Source: Holophagaceae bacterium UBA706 (lineage in GTDB: Bacteria > Acidobacteriota > Holophagae > Holophagales > Holophagaceae). Taken from it: a DNA stretch of 6,939 nt. Below are positions 1 through 6,939 of this stretch, one piece after another (within the stretch, counting starts at the first letter, position 1; each line of letters begins with the position of its first letter). Both the position numbers and the translations under genes were made by a program. Location of the stretch: positions 1 through 6,939 of the forward strand of contig DBME01000460.1 of assembly GCA_002298155.1 (NCBI GenBank), in the 5' to 3' direction. The notes under the pieces were generated by a model. It had not been told where the DNA came from and searched no databases. It was given only the letters and a program-made list of their open reading frames with translations.

Positions 1-1
1 C

Positions 2-2197
2 CTCCGCCCCATCAACGCCCGCCGCGGCCAGGGCCTGGACGTGCTTGTGGACTGGCGCGAGGGCCACGGGGCCATCCACGGTGACCGCGTGGTCGCCGAG
101 ATCACCGGCCTGACCTACGACGGCCGCGCCAAGGCCAAGGTGGTCAAGGTGCTCAGCCGCAACCCGGACCCCATCCCGGCCCACCTGCAGAAGCAGGAAT
201 GGGGCTGGCGGGCCATCCCCCTCGAGCCGCGCCTGTCCCAGATCGTCAGCGTGCCCCCCACGGACCTGGCCGGGGACGGCGATCTGGTGAGCGTCCTCCT
301 GGACCGCGACCTCAAGGAAGGCCAGATCCGCGGCGTGGTCACGGCCCGCCTGGGCCGGCCCACGGACCTCCAGATCGAGAACCGGCTCACCGCCGCCCTG
401 TTCAACCTGCGCACCGACTTCCCCGACGCGGTCATGAACGAACTGGCCCCCTTCCCCACCGCCATCCCCGCGGACTGGATCCAGGGGCGCGAGGACCTGC
501 GCGAGCTGCTCACCGTCACCGTGGATCCGCCCACCGCCAAGGACTTCGACGACGCCATCAGCCTGGAGGTCCTGCCGGACGCCGAGGGCGGCGGCTGGCT
601 CCTGGGCGTCCACATCGCCGACGTGAGCCACTACGTGAAGGAGGAGGGTCCCCTGGACCAGGAGGCCCGCCTGCGCGGCACCTCCGTCTACTTCCCGGAC
701 CAGTGCATCCCCATGCTGCCCGAGCGCCTGTCCGGCGAACTGTGCAGCCTCCGCGAGGGCGTCGACCGCCTCACCATGACGGCCTGGATCACCCTCGACC
801 CGGAACTCAAGGTGGTGGAGACCCGGCTCACGGAATCCGTCATCCGCTCCCGCAAGCGCCTCACCTACGACCAGGTGAAGGAGGCCTGCATCGACATGGT
901 CCGCGCCGGCCGCGAGGCCATGGGCGCCGACGTGGCCGAGGTGCTGGACGAGGCCCTGCGGGTCTCCCGCAGCCTTACCGCCATCCGCCTGGGCCGGGGC
1001 GCCCTCAACCTGGATTCCGAGGAGACGGAGTTCGTGTTCGGCGAGGACGGCCGCCCCATCGATGCCAAGCGTTACGGTCACCACGACGCCCACCGGATGA
1101 TCGAGGAGTTCATGCTCCTGGCCAACGAGGCCGTGGCGCGCTTCTTCACCCGGAAGAAGATCGCCACCATCTACCGCATCCACGACAATCCCGACCCCCT
1201 CAAGCTGGAGGCGTTCAAGGAAGTCGCCGGGGCCTTCGGGCTCATCCGCCCCTACGACGCCACCACGCCCGAGGTCCTCAACGCCCTCCTGGACAAGATC
1301 CGCGGCGGCCCCCTGGAGGCCATGCTCAACACGATGCTCGTGCGCAGCCTCAAGAAGGCCGAGTACAGCGCCGACAACATCGGCCACTCGGGCCTGGCGC
1401 TGGAGGACTACCTCCACTTCACCAGCCCCATCCGCCGCTACCCGGACCTGGTGGTGCACCGCCTGCTCCGCAAGGTCCTCCGGGGCCTGCCCCTGCCCAA
1501 CGGTCTCCACGCCCAGCTGGCGGTGGTGGCCAAGACCTGCAGCGATACCGAGCAGACCGCCACCGAGGCCGAGCGCGAGAACGACAAGTGGAAGACCTGC
1601 CTCCTCATGCGCACACGCATCGGGCAGCGCTTCGACGGCCGCATCCAGGGCTTCTCCCTGAAGGCCGCCTTCGTGCGCCTGGATTCCCCCTTCGTGGAGG
1701 TGGGCGTGCCCCTGGGCGCCCTGGGCGGCGCCTTCGTGGTGGACGACAACCGCACCAAGGCCATCAACCCCGGCACGGGCCTCGTGCTCACCATCGGCGA
1801 TGCCGTGAAGGTCGAGATCACCGGCGTGGACGAGGACCTGCGGCGGGTCTCCGCCTGGGTCGTGGAAGCCCGGGGCAAGGATTCCAAGGGCAAGGTCATC
1901 AGCTACGTGCCCAGCCTGGCCGCCCCGGCCCACGTGCGGGAGGCGGATTTCGTGCAGGAGGAGCCCCGCCGGGGCCGTCCGCCCCGTTCCGTGCGCGACG
2001 CGGTTGCCGGCCGTCCGGGCCGATCCTCCGGCGGCGAAAGCCAGGCCCGCTCCGGCGGACGTTCCGGTGCCGCCCGCCCTGCTTCCGGCAGGCCCAGTTC
2101 CGGCCGTCCCGGTTCGGACCGCCCGGGCAGGCCCCCGGCGCGCGCCAAGGCCCCGAAGGGTTCCGTGCGGGGCGTCGCCAAGCGCAGGAAGGACTGA
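2..2197 (+). CDS. rnr: Ribonuclease R (RNB-family 3'-5' exoribonuclease), 5' end outside window
   Basis: Processive 3'-5' exoribonuclease that degrades structured RNA in the cytoplasm (mRNA decay, rRNA quality control). The frame is open from base 2, so the true start and any N-terminal helix-turn-helix lie outside the window. Counting residues from the GTG at 41: an OB/cold-shock-like region covers about 10-105. The RNB catalytic domain follows, with the metal-binding set D162, D168, D170 and D171 (the DFDD motif, bases 542-553) and the hallmark HFTSPIRRYPD at 459-469. A C-terminal S1 RNA-binding domain spans about 528-611. The last ~75 residues are a low-complexity R/G/P/S/A tail ending in KRRKD. 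RNase R rather than RNase II is favoured by the domain order, the basic tail and the IYRIHDNPDP stretch. ruvC follows 4 bases after the stop. The family call is secure; the exact length is unknown. Confidence 0.96.
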   Translation, partial: LRPINARRGQGLDVLVDWREGHGAIHGDRVVAEITGLTYDGRAKAKVVKVLSRNPDPIPAHLQKQEWGWRAIPLEPRLSQIVSVPPTDLAGDGDLVSVLLDRDLKEGQIRGVVTARLGRPTDLQIENRLTAALFNLRTDFPDAVMNELAPFPTAIPADWIQGREDLRELLTVTVDPPTAKDFDDAISLEVLPDAEGGGWLLGVHIADVSHYVKEEGPLDQEARLRGTSVYFPDQCIPMLPERLSGELCSLREGVDRLTMTAWITLDPELKVVETRLTESVIRSRKRLTYDQVKEACIDMVRAGREAMGADVAEVLDEALRVSRSLTAIRLGRGALNLDSEETEFVFGEDGRPIDAKRYGHHDAHRMIEEFMLLANEAVARFFTRKKIATIYRIHDNPDPLKLEAFKEVAGAFGLIRPYDATTPEVLNALLDKIRGGPLEAMLNTMLVRSLKKAEYSADNIGHSGLALEDYLHFTSPIRRYPDLVVHRLLRKVLRGLPLPNGLHAQLAVVAKTCSDTEQTATEAERENDKWKTCLLMRTRIGQRFDGRIQGFSLKAAFVRLDSPFVEVGVPLGALGGAFVVDDNRTKAINPGTGLVLTIGDAVKVEITGVDEDLRRVSAWVVEARGKDSKGKVISYVPSLAAPAHVREADFVQEEPRRGRPPRSVRDAVAGRPGRSSGGESQARSGGRSGAARPASGRPSSGRPGSDRPGRPPARAKAPKGSVRGVAKRRKD
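2186..2192 (+). promoter_or_regulatory. Ribosome binding site of ruvC
   Basis: AGGAAGG lies nine bases before the GTG at 2202, inside the last codons of rnr. It decides the ruvC start. The frame is open further upstream (to at least 2004), but that part overlaps the rnr tail and would add an unstructured P/A/R-rich leader absent from RuvC proteins. Confidence 0.75.
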
Positions 2198-2201
2198 GGC
2201 C

Positions 2202-2699
2202 GTGGCCGCCGTTCCGGCCTCCCTCTGCCTGGGCGTGGATCCTGGCTCCCTGGCCTGCGGCTGGGCCGTGGTGTCCCGCTGCGGCTCCCGCCTGGAGCTG
2301 GTGGACGCCGGCGTCATCCGCTCACCGCGGGGCGCCGACTTCGATCAGCGCATCCTGGGCATCCATCTGAAGCTCAGCGAGGTCATCGCCCGCACCGGCC
2401 CCCATTTCATGGCCGTGGAATCGCCCTTCGTGGAGAAGAACGCCGCCACCGCCCTGAAGCTGGGCCAGATCCGGGGCGGCATCCTGCTCACCGCGGGCCT
2501 CCACGGGCTGCCGGTGGGGGACTACAACCCCATGCAGGTGAAGAAGGCCGTCAGCGGCTACGGCTGGGCCGACAAGACGCAGGTGGGGAAGATGGTCATG
2601 GTCCTGCTGAGCCTGAAGGAAGCCTTGCCCCTGGACGCCTCGGACGCTGCGGCCGTGGCCATCGGCCACCTCCTGGCGACGCGGACTCCGGGGCGGTGA
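2202..2699 (+). CDS. ruvC: Crossover junction endodeoxyribonuclease RuvC
   Basis: Holliday junction resolvase: the dimer, working with the RuvAB branch-migration complex, nicks two opposing strands of a four-way junction during recombination and fork repair. From the GTG at 2202 the product is 165 aa, normal for RuvC (about 160-175). The RNase H-like fold is marked by LGVDPGS near the N-terminus and the four acidic catalytic positions: D13 (2238-2240), E73 in AVESPF (2418-2420), and D145 and D148 in LDASDAA (2634-2645). The central LGQIRGG and YNPMQVKKAV stretches are also typical of RuvC. No ATG is available; GTG at 2202 is chosen for its spacing behind AGGAAGG and the match to family length. 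The gene starts four bases after the rnr stop, so co-transcription and probably translational coupling are likely. ruvA and ruvB are not in the window. The call is secure. Confidence 0.95.
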   Translation: MAAVPASLCLGVDPGSLACGWAVVSRCGSRLELVDAGVIRSPRGADFDQRILGIHLKLSEVIARTGPHFMAVESPFVEKNAATALKLGQIRGGILLTAGLHGLPVGDYNPMQVKKAVSGYGWADKTQVGKMVMVLLSLKEALPLDASDAAAVAIGHLLATRTPGR

Positions 2700-2711
2700 G
2701 CCTGCGAAAAG

Positions 2712-2721
2712 GGAATTCTTT
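2712..2721. repeat. Copy 1 of a short direct repeat (hairpin loop core)
   Basis: GGAATTCTTT occurs here, 13 bases after the ruvC stop, and again at 2863-2872 in the loop of the large hairpin. The similarity extends to A-rich sequence on the left and RTCC on the right. It may be the worn remnant of a second hairpin element, since no comparable arms flank this copy. Confidence 0.5.
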
Positions 2722-2728
2722 ATCCGGC

Positions 2729-2740
2729 CATGGCATCCGG
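2729..2740 (+). repeat. Left copy of a 12-bp inverted repeat pair
   Basis: CATGGCATCCGG here is the exact reverse complement of CCGGATGCCATG at 3059-3070. The match stops sharply on both sides. The pair encloses 342 bases containing the hairpin. It could mark the ends of a small inserted element, but 12 bp is short and no flanking target duplication is evident, so chance remains possible. Confidence 0.4.
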
Positions 2741-2812
2741 GTTCCACAAATGTGCGGAGTTGAATGAAGTCCACTGGGGCCGTACGGTTTCCCGATGGAT
2801 CCGACACATTCG

Positions 2813-2922
2813 ATCAAAAAGCCTATCGCCGAGGCGCCGGGGGGCCGAGGGTCGCCGAGAAAGGAATTCTTTGTCCTCGGCGATCCTCGGTACCCCGGCG
2901 CCTCGGCGATAGGCTCTTTGAT
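2813..2922. repeat. Large near-perfect inverted repeat (47-bp stem, ~16-base loop)
   Basis: Bases 2813-2859 pair with 2876-2922. I count 43 Watson-Crick pairs of 47, plus two G.T pairs (2844/2891 and 2851/2884) that would hold in rightward RNA and two true mismatches (2819/2916, 2843/2892). The loop (2860-2875) contains GGAATTC. The left arm is built of degenerate GCCGAGG units at 2828, 2836, 2844 and 2854, and the right arm has the matching CCTCGGC units. This unit-built structure resembles intergenic hairpins that are dispersed in many bacterial genomes. That link is from memory of the motif style, not from a comparison. Confidence 0.9.
2813..2922. terminator. Probable bidirectional transcription terminator
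   Basis: The hairpin sits between the converging ruvC and permease transcripts. Its arms are bounded by an A-run on the left (CAAAAAGCC from 2815) and GGCTCTTTG on the right (to 2920). A transcript from either side would therefore fold a strong GC-rich stem ending in a U-rich stretch: five U for leftward RNA, a broken run for rightward RNA. The stem is far longer than ordinary intrinsic terminators, so termination may be a secondary use of a repeat element. No other terminator-like structure was found in the gap. Confidence 0.6.
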
Positions 2923-3014
2923 GGGTTCACCTCCATGATCGGGCCGTGGACGGCCTTGAAGGTCCAACCCAGCACGCATATCCAGCCACCGCCAGACGGG
3001 TTTCTGGGTGAAGG

Positions 3015-3023
3015 CCCCCCCCC
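3015..3023 (+). repeat. Homopolymer run of nine C
   Basis: Nine consecutive C lie in non-coding sequence 66 bases beyond the permease stop. Such runs are prone to slippage in replication and to miscounting in sequencing. No gene in the window is clearly controlled by it. Confidence 0.8.
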
Positions 3024-3058
3024 GTTCCGCCACGAACCGGGTCAAGGAATACGGTTTG

Positions 3059-3070
3059 CCGGATGCCATG
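3059..3070 (-). repeat. Right copy of the 12-bp inverted repeat pair
   Basis: CCGGATGCCATG is the exact reverse complement of 2729-2740. It lies about 20 bases past the permease stop codon. Confidence 0.4.
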
Positions 3071-3088
3071 CCTCGACGTTCATTTTCC

Positions 3089-4362
<1,274 letters not shown>

Positions 4363-4366
<4 letters not shown>

Positions 4367-5583
4367 GGCTTGTCCTTCTTGATCCGCACGGGCATGCCCT
4401 CGGCGAGGGAGCCCAGCTGCTTGGTGGGCCCGGAGATGACCTCCTCGCCCTCCTTGAGCCCGGAAAGCACTTCCGCGGCCCTGCGGGTGGAAAGGCCGGT
4501 TCGGATCTCGCGCTCGGAGGCCTTGCCGTCCTTCACCACGTACACGACGCTGCGGCTGCCCGAGAGCAGGCCGAGGCCGCCGGCCTTGGCCTCCTTGTCC
4601 TGGATGGCCGCCAGGGAAACGGCAAGGACGTCCTTGTGCTCGGCCGTGAGCACGGCGACCCGGGCGCTCATGCCGGGGCGCAGGGCCGAAAGCTCGTCCT
4701 GCGTGCCGTCCACGAGGATGCGCACCTTGTAGCTCTGGGTCTCCTGGGAGTTGCCCATGGAGCTGCCGGCAGGCCGGTCCGTGCTGGTGGCGACGGTCAT
4801 GACCTTGCCCTGGAAGACCCGCCCGGGCAGCGCGTCCACGGTGATCTCCGCGGGCTGGCCCACCTTCACCTTGACGACGTCCAGTTCGCCCACCTTGATT
4901 TCCGCCATCATCTCCGAGAGGTCGGAGATGACCATCATCACGGCGCCGGCGAGGTTGGTGGTGCCGGCGATGGCCGTCTCGCCACGCTCGGCCTTGAGGC
5001 CGGTCACCTGACCGGACATGGTGGCCCGGATGACCGTCTTGCTGAGGTCATCCTGGGCGATGGCAGTCTGGGCCTCGGAGGATTGCACGGCCACCCGCGA
5101 ACGCTCGAGGGCCGTGGCGGCCGTATCCCGGGCGAGCTTCACCGCCTGGAACTCCTCCGTGGACAGGAGACCGAGGGTGTGGAGCCGTTCCTGGCGCTGG
5201 TAGGTCTGGTCCTGCTTGGTGAAGGTCGCCTGGGCGATCTCCAGGTCCTTGCGCGCCATGCGCAGGCCCATCTCGGCCTGGTTCAGGGCCTGGCGGTACC
5301 GCTCCTGGTCGAGGGTCACCAGCAGGTCGCCGGCCTTGACCCACTGGCCGTCCAGCACGTGGATCTCCTTGATGGCGGCCGTCACCTGCACGCCCACGTT
5401 CACGCGGGTCTTGGCCTGGATCTCCCCGTTGGCGGCCACGCTGTCGCGCAGGGGTTGCCGTTTGACCGCTTCCACCGTGAATTCAGCGGTGGTATTGCCT
5501 CCCCGCAGGCTGATCCAGCCGATGGAGGCCAGGGCGCCTACGGAGCCAAGGCCGATGAAGATCCAGGTGCGGAGCTTGGGCAT
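4363..5583 (-). CDS. Periplasmic adaptor (membrane fusion) protein, MacA/HlyD family
   Basis: Links an inner-membrane ABC permease to an outer-membrane channel in a tripartite pump. The product is 406 aa, close to MacA-type adaptors. An uncleaved signal anchor covers about 7-26, preceded by MPKLRT. The two lipoyl halves lie near 60-91 (VLDGQWVKAGDLL) and 182-220 (the second half reads IRATMSG where many relatives have AP before the turn). Between them, about 92-181 forms a long charged alpha-helical hairpin expected to be coiled coil. A beta-barrel (about 225-312, with ALRPGMSARV) and a membrane-proximal domain (about 313-400) follow. ATG at 5581-5583 has GAGGA four bases upstream (5588-5592). 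The stop overlaps the permease start by four bases, so the two are translationally coupled. A probable promoter at 5627-5635 suggests that the pair forms its own transcription unit. The cargo is unknown. Confidence 0.93.
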
Positions 5584-5626
5584 GCGTTCCTCGTGAATGG
5601 AAAAATGCGATCAAGGGGATTCCCGG

Positions 5627-5635
5627 ATTCTACCA
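5627..5635 (-). promoter_or_regulatory. Probable extended -10 promoter for the adaptor-permease pair
   Basis: On the leftward strand this reads TGGTAGAAT: a TGN extension followed by a five-of-six match to the sigma-70 -10 hexamer. The -35 candidate 17 bases upstream (TGTAAA) is poor, which is usual for extended -10 promoters. Transcription would begin near 5620, giving a leader of about 37 bases. The gap (5584-5673) is more AT-rich than the surrounding genes, which supports a promoter. No operator is recognisable. Confidence 0.5.
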
Positions 5636-5673
5636 TTCCTGAACGGATTTTTACATGCCCGATATTCCGTCGC

Positions 5674-6939
5674 TCAGTCGTCATCCTCCTCTTCGGCCAC
5701 GCCGCCGGGCTGCAGCTTGAGCCCCAGGGCCGGAAGACCCCGGCCGTGGGCGCCGGCGGCCCAGGTGGGATAGGGCTCGTCCCCCCGGGCGGCGCGCCAG
5801 AGGATGCGGTTCAGGGTGTCGTCGTCCATGCGGTCCGGCCGGCTGAAATCAAGGCCCGCCCGGCCGGGCGCGTTCATCTCGTCCAGGGGCACCCGGTTGG
5901 GCAGGGCCGTGAAGGGCGTGAAGTCCGGCTTGGCGGTGAAGCAGGCCTCCATGGTCGGCGCCACGGCATCCACCTGGTTCAGGGGCGGCAGCCCCAGGAT
6001 GCGCTCCATGGTGCGCAGCACGGACCCCTGGTTGTAGAACCGGCTCACCACCTTGCCGCGCAGCGTGTAGGGGCTTGCCACCAGGCAGATGGAACGGTGC
6101 CCGTCCACGTGGTCGAACCCGTCCTGGGGGTCGTCCTCGTTCACGAAGATCACCGTGTCCTTCCAGAACCGGCTGTGGGAGATGGCGTCCACCAGCCGCC
6201 CCAGGGCCAGGTCGTTGTCGGCCAGGTGGGCCCGGGGCGTGGTCGCGCCCTCCTCCATGCCCTGGGTGTGGTCCTGGGGCAGGTACACGAAGACCAGGTC
6301 CTGCCATTCCCCCTTGCGCTCGCACTCGCGGAATTCCTCCAGGAAGCGCTCCAGGCGCACGGCGTCGGGGATGCGCAGCTCCCAGCCCGGGAAGTCCGGG
6401 GCGGTGTACCGGCGCAGGGATTCCATGGCCAGGCTGGGCTTGAAGGTCACGCGGCGGGTGCCGTTCCGGTAGTCCCGGTAGACGTCGCTCCAGGTGGCTC
6501 CCTCGGGATCGAGCCGGGGGAAGTCGAACTCGCCGAAGTTGCGGAAGGAGCGCCCCCGCAGCAAGGCGCTGTCCCAGAGGAAGGGCGTCGGCGCGAAGGC
6601 CAGCGGGTCGGTGCCGAAGTCGTAGCTGCGGGTCCAGTCCCCGGAAGCCTTCTCCTGGTAGGCCGTGGTGATGCCCTGGGTGGCCCACTGGTGGCCGTCG
6701 GCGGACACCACGCCGTTGCAGTAGTAGTTGTCCAGCACCACGAACTGCTCGGCCAGGGCGTGGTGGTTGGGCGTGACCTCCCGGCCGTAGATGCACAGGG
6801 AGGGATCGCCGTTGGCCTGGCGCAGGTCGCCGAAAAGCTGGTCGTAGGTGCGGTTCTCCTTCACCACGTAGACCACGTGGCGGAAGACCGACGGCTCCCC
6901 GGTGCGGGCGGGAACGGGCACCGCCCGCGCCGCGGCCTT
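5674..6939 (-). CDS. Phosphoesterase-family protein (PF04185-like, alkaline phosphatase superfamily), N-terminus outside window
   Basis: Probably an exported phosphoesterase of the phospholipase C / acid phosphatase group. At least 421 residues are visible, and the frame stays open through the right edge, so the GTG at 6921 is not taken as the start. Counting from that codon: VVYVVKENRTYDQLFGD at 16-32 carries the conserved E22-N23 metal-site pair. SADGHQ near 73 is where a Ser/Thr nucleophile is expected. QDHT (216-219), EDD (262-264) and DHVDGH (270-275) supply the remaining likely metal ligands; these assignments follow the family pattern. The protein ends in an acidic EEEDDD tail. Relatives often have this domain after a YncE-like beta-propeller, and the missing 5' part could encode one; this is not visible here. 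It lies 90 bases upstream of the adaptor gene on the same strand, with no evident shared function. The substrate is unknown. Confidence 0.85.
   Translation of the reverse strand, partial: KAAARAVPVPARTGEPSVFRHVVYVVKENRTYDQLFGDLRQANGDPSLCIYGREVTPNHHALAEQFVVLDNYYCNGVVSADGHQWATQGITTAYQEKASGDWTRSYDFGTDPLAFAPTPFLWDSALLRGRSFRNFGEFDFPRLDPEGATWSDVYRDYRNGTRRVTFKPSLAMESLRRYTAPDFPGWELRIPDAVRLERFLEEFRECERKGEWQDLVFVYLPQDHTQGMEEGATTPRAHLADNDLALGRLVDAISHSRFWKDTVIFVNEDDPQDGFDHVDGHRSICLVASPYTLRGKVVSRFYNQGSVLRTMERILGLPPLNQVDAVAPTMEACFTAKPDFTPFTALPNRVPLDEMNAPGRAGLDFSRPDRMDDDTLNRILWRAARGDEPYPTWAAGAHGRGLPALGLKLQPGGVAEEEDDD

Larger units (their letters stand above)
2700..3088. other. Gene-free gap between convergent blocks
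   Basis: These 389 bases separate the 3' end of ruvC from the 3' end of the leftward permease. I see no credible gene. Frames open on both strands here lack a well-placed ribosome binding site and have no recognisable domain. The longest, leftward from 3069, starts on an ATG with GAGG only one base away and reads straight through a large hairpin. The base composition is visibly less GC-rich and less codon-like than the flanks. The gap holds a 47-bp-stem hairpin, a partial second copy of its loop core, a pair of 12-bp inverted repeats and a nine-C run, each described separately. Confidence 0.7.

Noticed and set aside
2004..2201. Possible N-terminal extension of ruvC
   Set aside because: It overlaps the rnr tail in another frame and gives a P/A/R-rich leader. 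The GTG at 2202 has a good ribosome binding site and yields normal RuvC length.
199..2370. A 723-codon open frame on the plus strand overlapping rnr and the start of ruvC
   Set aside because: It is a frame-shifted shadow of rnr. Its product is dominated by R, P, G and H without any domain, as expected when GC-rich codons are read out of frame.
2730..2912. Small plus-strand open frame beginning at an ATG after ruvC
   Set aside because: No ribosome binding site, and about half of it is hairpin arm sequence. No domain is visible.
2812..2924. CRISPR-like array, suggested by repeated GCCGAGG units
   Set aside because: Units are 7-8 bases, adjacent and arranged as opposing arms of one hairpin. 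There are no spacers and no cas genes.
5642..5670. Possible terminator after the phosphoesterase gene
   Set aside because: Only a 5-bp ACGGA/TCCGT stem with a long loop could be formed, which is too weak to call.

Overview
The window is very GC-rich bacterial DNA with dense coding and strong G/C preference at third codon positions, typical of a free-living Gram-negative. The gene families (RNase R with a long basic tail, a split MacA/MacB-type pair, a phosphoesterase of the kind often fused to a YncE-like propeller) and the style of the intergenic hairpin would suit an acidobacterium of the Holophaga/Geothrix type. That placement is an impression from family content and cannot be proven from the sequence alone.

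Layout. The left part (2-2699) reads rightward: the 3' portion of rnr (RNase R), then ruvC (Holliday junction resolvase) four bases downstream, with its ribosome binding site inside the end of rnr. The right part (3089-6939) reads leftward: the C-terminal portion of a phosphoesterase-family protein (5674 to beyond the window), a 90-base gap with a probable extended -10 promoter, a periplasmic adaptor (membrane fusion protein, 4363-5583), and a MacB/FtsX-type permease (3089-4366) whose GTG start overlaps the adaptor stop by four bases. The two gene blocks converge on a gene-free gap at 2700-3088.

How the genes work together. Rnr and RuvC are housekeeping enzymes (RNA decay and quality control; recombination) and look co-transcribed. 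The adaptor and permease should form the periplasmic and inner-membrane parts of one tripartite ABC efflux or export complex. The ATPase subunit that such a complex needs is not in the window and is not fused to the permease. The phosphoesterase is a neighbour on the same strand, with no visible functional link to the transporter.

The most unusual DNA is the convergent gap. It contains a near-perfect 47-bp inverted repeat (2813-2922) whose arms are built from degenerate GCCGAGG units. It resembles dispersed bacterial intergenic hairpins and is well placed to act as a two-way terminator. Nearby are a second copy of the loop core, a 12-bp inverted repeat pair enclosing about 340 bases, and a run of nine C. 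No complete new multi-gene system is evident; the rest is ordinary core genome.
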